From Vitis vinifera (lineage: Eukaryota; Streptophyta; Magnoliopsida; Vitales; Vitaceae), in the NCBI RefSeq assembly GCF_030704535.1, contig NC_081812.1, forward strand, positions 14,915,001-14,979,000: 64,000 bases of DNA, read 5' to 3'. Below are positions 35,972-48,546 of this stretch, one piece after another. Below the pieces are notes generated by a model, which did no database searches, was not told the origin of the DNA, and was given only the letters and a program-made list of their open reading frames with translations. Positions within the stretch are counted from its first letter, which is position 1, and every line of letters starts with the position of its first letter. The translations under genes were made by a program, and so were the position numbers.

Positions 35972-38900
35972 ATGGAGGCTCCGGCGAGGCAGCAAAGCTT
36001 CCGCCGGAAGAACATCACTAAGCAGTTGACGGGAAAACGGGATGATACTTCATTACATTCTGCAGCAAGAGCGGGAAATTTGGAATTGGCTTTAGATATT
36101 CTTTCCAAGTGTGAAGATGCGGAGGCGTTGAAGGAATTGTTGTCTAAGCAGAATCAATCAGGTGAAACTGCTCTTTATGTTGCTGCTGAATATGGTCACT
36201 GTGATTTGGTTAAGGAGATGATGGAGTACTATGATGTCTCCTCTGCTGGTATCCAAGCAAGAAATGGCTACGATGCCTTCCACATTGCTGCCAAGCAAGG
36301 GGACTTGGGTAAGCCTCTATGGATCTTACCTTGTGTCTGTTCCCCTCATATGTATTTCTTGGTATCAAAAGTTAGCCTTGTTTCAGTCTTTTGCACGGCA
36401 TAAGGATGGAGTTCTCAGAATTTTCTAAGTATACTTCAACTATTGAAGAAAAATTTACACTACAAATTGAATTTGTTGTATATATATTTGAACCCCTGGA
36501 ATTGCTCACAACTTTCCTTCAAGAGATTTCTTGAATTTTGTCACTGTACTTGATCTTGTTAACAGCAAAAATGCAAATTTAAGTTATTATTTTCCCTAAG
36601 TGTTTTGGAATGTTATTGGATTAATGTCGAGATTATTGTGAAGGCTTTGTCATGATTGTTGTGCTACTGGCTTCCTTAATTGTTTCCCTCTTTCTTAAGT
36701 TATATAGGAGTTGGATCACCCTAATTTTGAATTGCTGATCATGTTGCAGAGGTCTTGAAGGTCCTCATGGAGGCCATTCCAGAAACTTCCATGACTGTTG
36801 ATCTATCAAACACTACAGCATTGCACACTGCTGCAGCACAAGGTCATATTAGTGTAGTCAGTTTCCTCTTGGAGAAAGGCAGCAGTCTGGCCAACATAGC
36901 AAAAAGCAATGGAAAAACCGCCTTGCATTCTGCTGCTCGGAAGGGGCATTTGAAGGTTGTGAAGGCCCTATTGAGCAAAGAGCCTGGAATTTCAACAAGG
37001 ACTGATAAGAAGGGCCAGACAGCTCTCCATATGGCAGTTAAGGGACAAAATATTGAAGTGGTGGACGAGTTGATGAAGTCAGATCCTTCTTTGATAAACA
37101 TGGTTGATGCCAAGGACAACACTACATTGCATGTAGCTGTCCGGAAGTGTCGGGCTCAGGTGATTAAAGTCTTTCTCCAATCTTTTGGTCTATCAGCCGA
37201 ATATTAAAGTTTCTATTAAGTTATAGGCCTATACTTGTTTGCTGGGTTTTCAATGAGAATCATAATAACTCATCGTTCCTTGTGTACATAGTTGAATCAG
37301 AATTAATAATTGAAAAGCAAAATAAAAAATTAATGAAAAACTATTTTTTCATGTTGAAGAAGTAGTTGCTTTCTGTTTTGCAGCTATTAAATTTTAGTTA
37401 GGCCTGCTTGGAAGGTTCAGTCAACTCAAAATAGTGTCCTAGATCCATGTCCAAGTCCTACAGTACCAGATTCTTTCACTAGTGCATCTCAATGGAGATT
37501 CCTTTGCCCTAATATGATAAAAGAACCTTTTAGTTCCTTTATATGCAGTGGTTCATAACTTTGAATCTCATTAGATAAAACGGAAGGCAAATTAGAGCAT
37601 CTTAATATCCCTTGTTTCTTCTCATGGATGCCTTCACAAAACTGTGGGAATATTAGTGCTAAAGCATCTTAGTGAATTTTCTATAAATTTATACCATTCC
37701 CCAATGTAACTAGACTCTTTATCATTGAAATCACTATCATTTATTTCAGTTTTCTTATATCTTAAGGAAGGGACTCTTAGGTTTATCTGATTGTTATTGA
37801 ATTCAGCCTCCATATTTGAAAAATGAAATTTTGTGAATAATGTCATGATTCATCACAAGGTGATGACCATCTGAATTACATTTGTTCAGGGCATGGAGTC
37901 TTGGATAATGGATTTAATATGTTTCCACAAAGTATTTAGGCCATAGTTTGTTAAAAGCACCATGCCTTTTCTAATCCTGAACAGAGTATATTTTCCATCT
38001 GTTGTACCTATAGAATGGAGTACACATTTACTCCCACTCCCCTGTCATGCCAGAACAACCAAAAGACAGAGCCATAAGGATTCATGCCAGATTCTCCTTT
38101 TGTAACATCAAAAGGGTTGGGATTTTTATGATCCATGTTGAACTATCCTTTGAATTGGCTTTAATAGAGTTCAATTAGTCTGTCACCAATTTAGTTTGCA
38201 CAGATACTAGATATTATCAACTAGAGATGCTAGAAGAACAGAATCCCTCTTACAAAATTGGAAGTCCTGACATTGCACTCTGCTATTGGTGCAGATAGTT
38301 CAGCAGCTACTAAGTCACAAAGCAACTGATACAGAAGCCATCAACAAGTCTGGGGAAACTGCTCTTGACACAGCAGAGAAAACTGGGCACGCTGAGATCA
38401 CAACCATACTTCAGGAGCATGGAGTCAAAAGTGCTAAATCCATCATGCCTCCGACAAAAAACAAGGCCCGAGAACTCAAACAAACTGTAAGTGACATTAA
38501 GCATGAGGTCCATCACCAGCTCGAGCACACCCGCCAAACACGTAAACGTGTGCAGGGTATAGCCAAGCGGATCAACAAAATGCATTCAGAAGGGCTCAAC
38601 AATGCAATCAACTCCACCACAGTTGTAGCTGTCCTCATTGCCACTGTTGCTTTTGCAGCCATTTTTAATGTTCCAGGCCAGTATGCTGATGATCCAGAGC
38701 ATGTCCCTCCTGGGCTCTCTCCTGGAGAAGCGAACATTGCCCCTAGAACTCCCTTCATGCTTTTTTTCATCTTTGACTCCCTTGCCCTATTCATATCTCT
38801 GGCTGTTGTGGTGGTTCAGACTTCAATTGTGGTCATAGAGAGGAAGGCAAAAAAGAAAATGATGGCTATTATTAACAAACTAATGTGGTTGGCTTGTGTG

Positions 38901-39173
38901 CTGGTCTCTGTGGCCTTTCTTTCACTTTCTTATATCGTTGTTGGAACCAAGGAAAGGTGGTTGGCTGTTGGAGTAACTGGAATAGGGACTGTGATCATGG
39001 CAACAACGTTAGGAACAATGTGTTATTGGGTGATTGTGCACCGGATCGAGGCTAAAAAGTCGAGGAGCATTCGAAGGTCAACCATGAGTAGTAGGTCCCG
39101 TTCATCTCCTATGTCAGTTATGTCAGATTCCGAGATCCTGAACAATGAGTATAAGAAACTCTACGCCATTTGA
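35972..39173 (+). CDS. Ankyrin-repeat PGG-domain membrane protein (At5g02620-like)
   Basis: Exons 35972-36308, 36750-37159 and 38295-39173 (337+410+879 nt) join in frame into 541 residues. The ATG at 35972 is preferred because the frame upstream has no ATG. After a basic lead (RRKNITKQLTGKRDDTSLH) come about eight ankyrin repeats: TALYVAAEYGHCDLVKEMM, DAFHIAAKQGDLEVLKVLM, TALHTAAAQGHISVVSFLL, TALHSAARKGHLKVVKALL, TALHMAVKG and ALDTAEKTGHAEITTIL. The PGG-type domain starts near residue 357 (VVAVLIATVAFAAIFNVPGQ) with four membrane segments. The C-terminus is LYAI. It resembles Arabidopsis At5g02620 from memory. It shares intron positions and a 410-bp middle exon with the upstream ITN1-like gene, so the two are paralogues, probably ancient. 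Its specific role is unknown; relatives act in stress and defence signalling. Confidence 0.94.
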
Positions 39174-42100
39174 GATAGACATTAAACATGTCCTTTTTCC
39201 CCTTGTTAGGCACTCTACATCCCCCTTTATCAGGTGTATATGTCCTATGTAACATATGTAACCTTTCCTTTCTCATTGAAGTTGGCTGGCTATTGTTTCC
39301 ACCAGCATGAGCTATGTAAGTGAAGGTTATAGAACAGTAAGCTTCTCATTTTAAAATTCACAGAGAAACAAATTAGTCAATCTATCTGGCTCAGTGGGTG
39401 TCAATAGTTTGTGAGACCATTTTCATATTCCCATGTGTATATGCTCATATGCTTGCTGATTGTTATATTTTACTTCATCAATGGACTCTATTCCCCCCAC
39501 TGCCCACTGCCCACAATTGTTATCTTGTCATCATCACAACATAGTACTAAGAGTAGCAGCAACAGCAGCTGCTGTACGAAATAAACACAAACCGTAAGAA
39601 CAATGCTAGTAATAGACAATATGCTGTTTAGATTTTATAACGGCTGATTCATTTCTTTATTTCTTTTATTGTGCGTGCGTGTGTGATGAAATTTGAATCT
39701 CTCTCTATTTTCCCCCTTTTTCTTCCATGTTTTTATCGGGGTCATTTTACTAAAGAGTTTTGAAGATCAAAGGGGGCTTAGAAGCGAAACATTAGGTCAA
39801 TCTCTCAGCTTGTACGAAATTGAAAAATTTTCTTTTCATTCCCTGGATTAAGGTTGTCAAGATTCTCAATTTCTCACGTTTCTTGGGGGGGAGGGGGGTG
39901 AATCTAGAAATGATTCTTTGAATGCCCTTTTGAGTCAGCCTTTTCTCTTTATTCATTTGGGAACTGGGGTTGGGGTGTTGGGAAGAGACAATCATAGATT
40001 AAAGCTGAAAATATCCATCCAGCTGGGTGCATGCAACTCTTTCACAAGCTTCAGGCAAAGCTGGAGCAGCAGTGTACTGCTATAATGGTAAAGAGGATAT
40101 TCCCTTTCTTGAACGTTCCCATTCCAATACGCAAGTTTCATAAACCGAAACCAAAATTATTTCTTCCTAAATGAGTTTCTTTATAACCAAATTCTGAAGG
40201 TTCCCCTGGACTTGAACATTTGCCACTAATAGATGTTCTATAAATAAATTAAGCTGCATGTGACTCCTTTATGATATGATTTCATTTTCAATCAAACCCA
40301 AGTGGCCAGTGCATTGAACCTTATTGTTTGTTTCTTTTTGAGGATCAGGACAGTACCTTTGAGGAAGTGAGATTGGATCAACCAAAAGAGCAATAGGCAC
40401 CCAAATGAACCAGACAATATTGGCACATGGCCTGCAATCAAGGCAAGCGTGTGTGTTTTTTTATGCGTTGTTCATTTCCAATCTTCACTCCTTTCTCTCA
40501 TATTTCGTTTTCTAGATTTAAATCCTCTGGAATTATTATCTCCAATGGAATATGTAGTGTTGAATCCATGGGAGAACTTAATTCAGCACAAGGGTTTTTT
40601 TATTGATCCGGTTTATATGCCTGTCCATGATTTTGTCAATTTCATATTAAGATAACCCTGTCTAGAAATTATTCCAATGCATGCTAATAGAAATCTAGAG
40701 TGCTTAAATGGAGATTTCTTCGTATCTGCCATAAGCATATAAAATAAGCTTTGTTTCCCTTTACTTAGAATTTGTGGAGAATGATCAAGTGTAGACACAT
40801 GGGTAAAGGTTACATTGCACATAAGGGAGCATGGCTCCACTAGCCCTAGTGTACATGGACAAACATTAAAAGAACTTACTGGCTTGCAATCTGTGGAGGG
40901 AACAGATAAGGAAAACTGAAAGTGAAAGGATAGATTTATTTTCTCCTTTTTGCTTTATGTTCTCTCATTTTCGTAGATGTTCACTGTACTAATTAGGCCG
41001 TGTATGAGAATAAAGTGAAGATGACAAGTTAGTTCAGGGAAAAAAATTTCTCCAAAAATATCTGCAAGAAAATAATATTGATGCCTTGGATCTCTCCTGA
41101 CAGTACTCACATGCTCCACTTTCTGGCTGGTCCCAGCAAGAGCTTTGATATCCTTTTTTTCGATCCACTAGGACTTGTATTCTTTTTCTTATGGATGCTT
41201 AAGAAGGTGAACTTTGGGTAATCGGGTTTATATACTAGCATGTAAAGTGTAGACAATTAATTAAATTTCTTTTAATCTGGAAGTGGATGTGGAGAGCCAC
41301 AAGGCAATGGAATCACCTGGTTCCATTTTAAGAACTTATTCAAGAATAGTTATAAATTTATAATTATTTGAAGACTGATCTAGACTTTACTGCAACATTT
41401 GAATGATATTACATTGGATGCCAACACGCTGGAAAGCATAATTCATAAGCTTTTTTATCTGGGTCAGTGGCATGTCTATCTTAAACTATCAAAATATCTC
41501 AGTGGGTATGAAGACAAAACAGTACCTGAAATTCAAGATTTTTAATGAGAAACCTGTACACATGAATATTGCTCATATATTTGACTTATTGTGTATCCGA
41601 TCATTGTGCTTTGATTGCTTACAAAAGAAACGTAAGAAAAAATCATGGAAGAGCTCGACCTTTTTAGCAGATTGGGGTCAGTGTGTCTGTTGCATGTTTT
41701 CACGTTTTTTTTTTTTTTTTTTCTTTTCTTATCATTTCTTAGTACCCAACCATAAGTGTGTCTGTTGTATGTTTCCAATTTTCTTCTTCTTTTCTTATCA
41801 TTTGTAGCAATCAACCAATCAGTTAATATTGGGTATGAAAAAGATAGAAAAGTGGCTGTGTTTCAACTTTTAAGTATGACTAAATCCATTATTGGTAAGC
41901 ATAGAGGTAAAAAATTTCTTAATTCCCCACTTAAGTGATCTCCTAGACCAAGGCTTGTAGAATTTTGCATCCATTTAAGAGCCAATTTGGTTATCCTTTG
42001 CGTAAAAAGGAAAATTTTTATTCTCAGTGATGTTTTGAGACAGCTTGTGTGTTCTATGGCATATTCCTTCCTGTGGAACAGTTGAAAATGAAATCAGTCT

Positions 42101-44157
42101 GTTCTGAAGGCAAGCTCTAGCAAAGGCCTTACATACATGTTCTCCTTAGCTTTGTACCATGCATTCAGATTCATGAGCCTTATTCAGATGACTACTGCAC
42201 CATTACTTCAAAAATAGATGCTCTGTTATAACTTGTCAACAACCTGAAATGGTTTCCAAGCATGTAAACTGTAAGTTTTTTTGTTAACAAGCATATGTTT
42301 GTTGTTCTTCTGTAACTAGTTTAATATGATTCATTCAGAATCATGCAAGATATTTTGAATAAATTGGAAAGCTGTTTGATGAAAAGACGATACCTTCTTT
42401 TCATAGAAGAGCCTGCTACTTCAATTTCTTCCCCTTCTGGTTGTGCAAAAAATCTGGTGGACATGTTTGCTTAAGCTTAATGTTTAGTCAAAATCAACAG
42501 AAAGAACAAATAAACACCTTTGGATAGTTGTCTGCCTAAGAGAATTCTCTGTTTCAGCGGTTGTATTATTGATTTGGTATGCAACTGTTTGTACATCTCT
42601 CTTTCATCCATTTTTATTAAATGTAACTGCATTACGGATTGCTGTTGAGGGGTAGATAAGTAAATTTCAGGATTAAAATCAACATCTGGGCTGTATGCAA
42701 TGATATTCATATTTGCATAAATTAGTGCTACTGTGCTGTTAATGTATAACTAATTGTCATCATGTGGGAATAGTGGGCTTATGGTTCTCCCTTTCTCTTC
42801 TTTCAATTCAGAAAAGGCTGAAATGGGATAGTTGCTTGAAACTTATATTGGCTAGTCAGCCTTTCAAGGAAATTTAAGGTTCTGTGGATGAGGTCACCTC
42901 TTACTTGTGGAAGCCTGGAAGGTTCTCTTACTAACTTTTTGCTTTTTCTTTATTCCAAAGGAAAGATAAAAGGATAATGTTCTTCACTTTTATCCACTGT
43001 TTCATTATCTCCCACATTACTCTGTAGGAAATGGGCGCTGATAAAATCTGAAAGTTGAAACAGTGATATAGAATCTAGTTCAGGGGAAAAAGGAGCAAAT
43101 AAGAACTACAGTTGACAAAAGGCTTAGCTAATATGGTACCCATAAATTAGAAAAGTTATGACAACTTTCTTGAAAAGGTTTCCCTCACTTGTGAGTTGTG
43201 AGGGAGCAAAAGCTAGTGCTTTCTGCTCTATGATTTTATAAAGTACTTCTAATATAAAAAGAATTTTGGAAGAAAAATGAGACATTTGATAAAATTTAGA
43301 AAACATCCTTACGAAATTGAAAAATCACAATAGTGCTTTTTGTAAGAAGCACTTGATAAATGATTCTCCCAAAAATACTTCTAAAGAAAACACTTCCATT
43401 AAAAACACTATACGGACTTCAAATTTCCTCCATGGTGCTCAAGCCACATGAGGAAGATTAACTCTTTAAATTTTGGCCACACTGAAGAGGTACCATAGAA
43501 GGATGATTTCTTTTTTCAAATAAATGTCACCTATGAGCAATGACCCAAAAACAGGAACCACTAGAGTAAAACTTGTGTGACTTGTCCCTAGGGATTATCA
43601 AAATCAAAAGAACATATTAGTAATTTGGAACGTAGATTCTGCAAGGGCTATCACATATGCCATATACACAGATGGATGGGTTCTGCTGTAGTTCTAGTTT
43701 TCTTTTCATTAACTTTGTATAAGGCAGAATGGTGGTTGAAAAACTAACAGCTTTTAGAGTTCAATTTTGCCTCAATCCTGCACATCACTTCGCTTCATAA
43801 GGGTTAAGGGCCTAAGGCAAGGTTGAATTTGATGGCAGTTGAGGTTTTTCTTTTTCTGGGGTGGGGGATGGGTTGATGATTACGATCTTATGAAAGTAAA
43901 TGTTTGAGCCCCCTGAATTATGAGCCACATTATGCAACTTATGCAAGAGAAACAGAGTGAAGAATGGAACATTAATTTGAAGAAAAAAAAATTCTATTTC
44001 CATTTATATTGAACACAGAAACTCTTTGAACTTTCATGAATTGGTCTGGTCTCACAGGGCATGGACACTATGTAAAATGGCAGAACATCACACTAGATTA
44101 AAATCACACCCAATTAGAAGGAAATGGGAAACCATCTTAGTAATCTCTCACATTTGT
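39174..44157. other. Gene-free stretch of about 5 kb
   Basis: I find no supportable gene, only short frames without domain or splice support. Composition is ordinary intergenic. A small local duplication lies at 41681-41806. Confidence 0.5.
41681..41806. repeat. Imperfect tandem duplication, period 75 bp
   Basis: GTGTGTCTGTTGCATGTTTTC, a T-rich stretch and TTCTTTTCTTATCATTT is repeated once, with the second copy starting at 41756. The copies differ in T-run length. Confidence 0.6.
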
Positions 44158-45249
44158 TCATATGCTACAAAGTGCTGGTCTTTCTTGATCTTCACAAACT
44201 GCAAACCTTGAACCAGATAGTGAATAGAACCCAACTTCAGCTACAGTTTCTCTTAAACTAAACAACTGCTGGGACTGTTTACAGTAAGCAATTGCTCCCT
44301 CAATTGAAATCTCAATCTCTGCGTTGGCGCTGCTGCACCTCTTGAGCTGCTGTAAGTCATAAAACCCATTTGAATTAAAGGAAAAGGAGGAGCAAGAAGA
44401 AGAACCGGATGAAGAAAATGATGATGACGAGCACTTGGTTGGAGAATGGCGTCCAATCGCCCCTGAGAATGACCTTCTATGGCTATTAACACCATCATCA
44501 ACCATCTCTTTGTCAATGCTCTTCATGACAGTAGGTGACATTTGGTATCGCTCATTTTCAATCTGTTCAAATGGGGTTTTCTTCGCTATCTTCATGTACT
44601 TACTTAGACACTGCTTGCCTTTAGAAACATTGCACGCTTGCTCATTGCAGGCTGCCTTGGCACAAGACTCATCTGAACAACCAGACTTGCTAAACAGCGA
44701 CTTGAGGTAAGTTCGGGAAGCGTTAAACTTTTGACCCAGTGAGGACTGCTTGAATTTCATGAACCAAGACTTCTTCGGTAGTTCATGGACGGAGCCGCTC
44801 ACGTCAGATGACCATTCAAAGAAGTACGCATCTGGGTTGAGCTCATTACTGACCCTGCGAGACTCTGATGGTGAGATGCATGATTCCAGTGGGGTGCTGG
44901 TATTAGTGGGGGGCTTGATAGTGCTGGCCATAAATGGAATGGTGAAGAACTCCTCGTCAAAAGCTTCCTCTTTGTCCTCAAATGCTGCAGCGTTGGAGTT
45001 GTGAAGGAGTTTCTGCACCATTTGCAAGCGAGGTGGGAGGTGAAGAGGAAGGAGTTTTCCCTTGTAGAAGAGTTCATCAGCAGGGGAAATGAATTCTCTC
45101 CCATGAGAGATTGAAGACATTTGAAACTCAAACTCTCGAGATTGTGGAGGAGAGTTAATGGAGTAACATAAGAAGTTGGCTGAAGGGCTCACTTCCATGT
45201 CTATGTAGTCTTCATCTGCATAGTTATACGAAGGAAGGTTTGGGGCCAT
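44158..45249 (-). CDS. MAKR4: Membrane-associated kinase regulator (MAKR4-like)
   Basis: This single-exon gene encodes 363 residues. The N-terminus has the family's acidic opening (YNYADEDYIDMEVSP), followed by FEFQMSS and the LPPRLQMVQKLL block. The MAKR signature WFMKFKQSSLGQKFNASRTY, then LKSLFSKSGCSDESCA, is rich in Lys/Arg and typical of the membrane-anchoring zone. The Ser-rich tail ends with the conserved SIEGAIAYCKQSQQ motif. MAKR proteins are related to BKI1 and regulate receptor-like kinases at the plasma membrane, with roles in brassinosteroid and root-development signalling. The MAKR4 label is by resemblance and could be MAKR2/3-type. A GA-repeat leader adjoins the ATG. Confidence 0.85.
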   Translation of the reverse strand: MAPNLPSYNYADEDYIDMEVSPSANFLCYSINSPPQSREFEFQMSSISHGREFISPADELFYKGKLLPLHLPPRLQMVQKLLHNSNAAAFEDKEEAFDEEFFTIPFMASTIKPPTNTSTPLESCISPSESRRVSNELNPDAYFFEWSSDVSGSVHELPKKSWFMKFKQSSLGQKFNASRTYLKSLFSKSGCSDESCAKAACNEQACNVSKGKQCLSKYMKIAKKTPFEQIENERYQMSPTVMKSIDKEMVDDGVNSHRRSFSGAIGRHSPTKCSSSSFSSSGSSSCSSFSFNSNGFYDLQQLKRCSSANAEIEISIEGAIAYCKQSQQLFSLRETVAEVGFYSLSGSRFAVCEDQERPALCSI

Positions 45250-45274
45250 CTCTCTCTTCTCTCTCTCTCTCTCA
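45250..45274 (-). promoter_or_regulatory. (GA)n leader directly upstream of the MAKR gene
   Basis: A nearly pure GA/CT tract begins immediately upstream of the ATG at 45249. Such tracts are common in plant 5' UTRs and can bind BPC-type GAGA factors. That function is inferred. Confidence 0.5.
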
Positions 45275-47901
45275 CTGTCTGTGTTTCTCCCTATGGAGAT
45301 GCTTATTGGGGGGTGAGCTTGGTTATGGCAGAGGAGTGTGGAGCATCCTCTTTTAAAGTAGAGAAATTCGTAAAAATACTGGTATTTTTTAATTCATTTT
45401 TACAATATCCCTGAGTATTTCCAAATGTTAAAATGCAGAAAAAGAGTATCGACTTTTGTTCACGTACGCGTAAGAGCCGCTTGCTCTCCTTTGGCATTAA
45501 GTTGGTGTGGCTCTTTAGCCGTTGTCATTGCTTTTGTTTGAATTATTGACCTTGCTATTCATCTTCCACGCGTTTTTTTAAGCGTCCATCACATCTTTCT
45601 CTCATTAGATTAGATATATAACCTCTTCTCTTGACTGCATTTTCCCTACCACCCAATGATTTTTGGAAACATCTATTTAATTAAAAGGTGTAAAACGATT
45701 CCTAAATGAGATGGATAAGACGGTGAAATACAGAAGGGGCATTGGGTATATCTCATGATTCTCATCCAAAGCCAACTTTTTCTCTTTTTTATTTCTTTTT
45801 GGTTTTGGAAAAGGCACTTCCCTGCCGACTTTCTTCACGCAGGGCTTACGGTGGAGTTGAACTTGTCTAATCAAGGCTCTTTGGGAAATGGACATGGAGA
45901 CAAGTGGATAACAACCCAGGAAACACCCATCACCCATGTATGTTCTTTTATGCTCTTATCAACTTCTGTCAAGGCCATGAATCTGAATCTGTACAGAAGA
46001 AGAAGATGGAAGAAGAAATCGCCACAATATTCTTGTTTGTATTGGCAAGTTTCAATGTAAGTAACACGTGAAACCTTCTTTTGAGTTTTAAGTTTTAACT
46101 TCTAATCAATGTTGAGAAAGTACACAATGCGTTCAGATGGAATGCAAATTTGAAATTTTGAGGGAGACGCTATAAGAGTGAATCTACTTGGGGGTCCTCA
46201 ATGGATTGAGCCCAACACCTCTGTCCAAAAGTATCCTCTTTTTTCTATCTGCAAATCGAAATAATTAATTCTGGTGTCTCCTGCAAAAGCCTTAGCTTCT
46301 CTGCCACCAAAATTCAAATTGAAAGCAGCCCATTTCTCAAAATCTGATTTTTAGGGTTCATAATAATTTAATAATGTTCATCAAATGATGGCGGGGTAGA
46401 GTCCTATTTATTTATTTTTTACTTTTAAAAAAATTCACCTTATGGGTCTCCCCATTTGCCCTGACCCAAACGTGGCAAGTTTTTGGCCCTTTCCGATAGT
46501 GCCGTGGGAATTTCGAGTTTCCCGTGGGTTCGGTAGGAACAAGCATAAGGGTCCAAGGGAGCAATAGGCCCATAGTGTCTTCTAGTCCAGGTTACCAACC
46601 CCTGGCTGGAGGAATGCTGATTGGCGTCGCTTTTTGAGAGGTGATGAGAGTGGTGGAAGCCACCGTACCTGTGAGAGTGACAGAAGAGTTGGATCAGACA
46701 AGGGATCCACACTCAAAAGAGTGTGACCAGTGAATGGCCCAATACAGTCATTCGCTGGTCACGTGATCTCTTCACTAGTGCGACACGATACTGTTACTGG
46801 AGGCGCTGTAAGGGCTAGGATCCATAATTGGTGCGGAAGAATGCGATGGGAAAGTTCCAGGCAAAGCCCAAGGGGTGTCCCTTCTTCCTACATAGCCTTT
46901 TGGATGTCCAAAGTGTGTGAGCCCATTTACAATGCTGGGGCGCGCTTTCCAGGAGGGATAGCTGGTACTTTGTACTTGGTAACGTTATTGAGGAGGAGGA
47001 GATATTTTGGTACCTTTTGATGTTGAATGCTACCAGAAACCGGGGAGTGCTTCGTAACGATGGTGGCCTACAAAGTTTAAAGCTGTCATGAAAATCTTCG
47101 CTAACCTCGAATGGAAATGAGGATATATGTAAAACATCCTGCCCATCTAAGTACGCTCATTTTTAAATTTTAAGTATGAAAGCAATCTTTTAACAGTCAA
47201 GTCCAGTGGATCTGACCTCTAAAGTCAGTCACATTTTCAAGATGGCCGGTCCTTGAAACCATCTATTATTCTTAACCAAATTAGAAACCTAGGAAATTTG
47301 GAGAAAAATGCAAACAAAGAAAATTGAGAAGAAATGTTGAAGCAAAGAAAATGTGAAAATAAATAAATTTATTTTTATATCCTACATTAAACTTATTTGA
47401 CTTATTTTAATTAAAAATATAAAAATTAAATAATTTGAAAATACATAAGTCTTATATTTTTCTTAGTACAATCAAATACGAGAAAATTTTCTTAATTTTT
47501 TTTCTTTCCTTATTATTTTCCACGATTCAAACATAGCCTAACCCCCAGCCATATCCCCTTCAATTACATTTGCCTCCACAAAATCAATGTTATACACCTT
47601 CCATCATTACAAGTTTTGGAGAATTAACACCAAATCAAGTGAGTCAAATATCTTTCCAATACTACATGTCAAAGGAGGCTGCTCCCATTTAAATGCAGCT
47701 TTTTGGGAGTTTACAAGATGTTCAGTAGTCACATACAAGTAAATTTTTTTTTTTTGTATCAAAACAATGCCCGCCTTTGCCTTTTTCCTCTCCAGGCGTT
47801 GATGGAATGCAGTCTTGTTATTTGATTTAAACTACCACGTATATGTTTTATATCACCTGGAAAATTTGACACACTTCCTGTAGCCAGTTCAAGGTTTTCA
47901 G
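45275..47901. other. Intergenic, with an unexplained GC-richer block
   Basis: 45275-46430 is ordinary promoter-side DNA of the MAKR gene. 46440-47030 is distinctly less AT-rich and carries several local inverted segments (for example GACCAGTGAATGG and CATTCGCTGGTC around 46725-46765). No protein domain or known non-coding RNA is recognisable in it. 47030-47900 is AT-rich and includes the 3' flank of the next gene. Confidence 0.45.
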
Positions 47902-48503
47902 TCACCTTTCAAGTTCATCGCACACCCAGTCACTGATCTCGTCTGATGAGTGGTCCCTGCTACTCTTCCCAAATTCTGACTCCAGCTCTAACAGCTCTGC
48001 CTCTCTATCCAATGCCTTGTCTCTCTTAATTGACTTATATTCTGGCATAATATGTTTGAGGTAACCGGATGGACTTTTTTGGGGTGTCTCTAGGATTGGT
48101 GGCTGTGAACTTCTTCTGGTTGGAGTTTCAATTTCCAAAGTTGGTCTCTCAATGGATTCAAATTCATCCTTTATTTTTTCCAGTGCATCGAATAGCTCTT
48201 GGACCTTTTGATCATCTTTTCTGGAATAAGTGCATACCATGTTTCCCATTTTAAGGGGGGTGAGTTTGAAATATCGTAAAATAGTGCATGTCTAAAAAAA
48301 GTGAGAGACAAGTAAACATAAGTCAATTGACAACACAGTATGAACATTGCACCTGGAGAGGTCTTCATTTTGAGCATAGAACTGCTTCTTCATGCTGACC
48401 ACTACACTGAAAGTGGTTATGAACTGCAAATGCGAATAAAAAAAAATGAAGAAAGACAGCCCTTATAGACTTATAGTGTAGATAAAATGCCAAAACTGCT
48501 CAA

Positions 48504-48546
<43 letters not shown>

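Noticed and set aside
44253..45131. Alternate-frame and antisense frames over the MAKR gene
   Set aside because: They are shadows of a Ser/Leu-rich coding sequence.
45755..46060. 101-codon plus-strand frame upstream of the MAKR gene
   Set aside because: It has no family motif, no splice context and ordinary intergenic composition.
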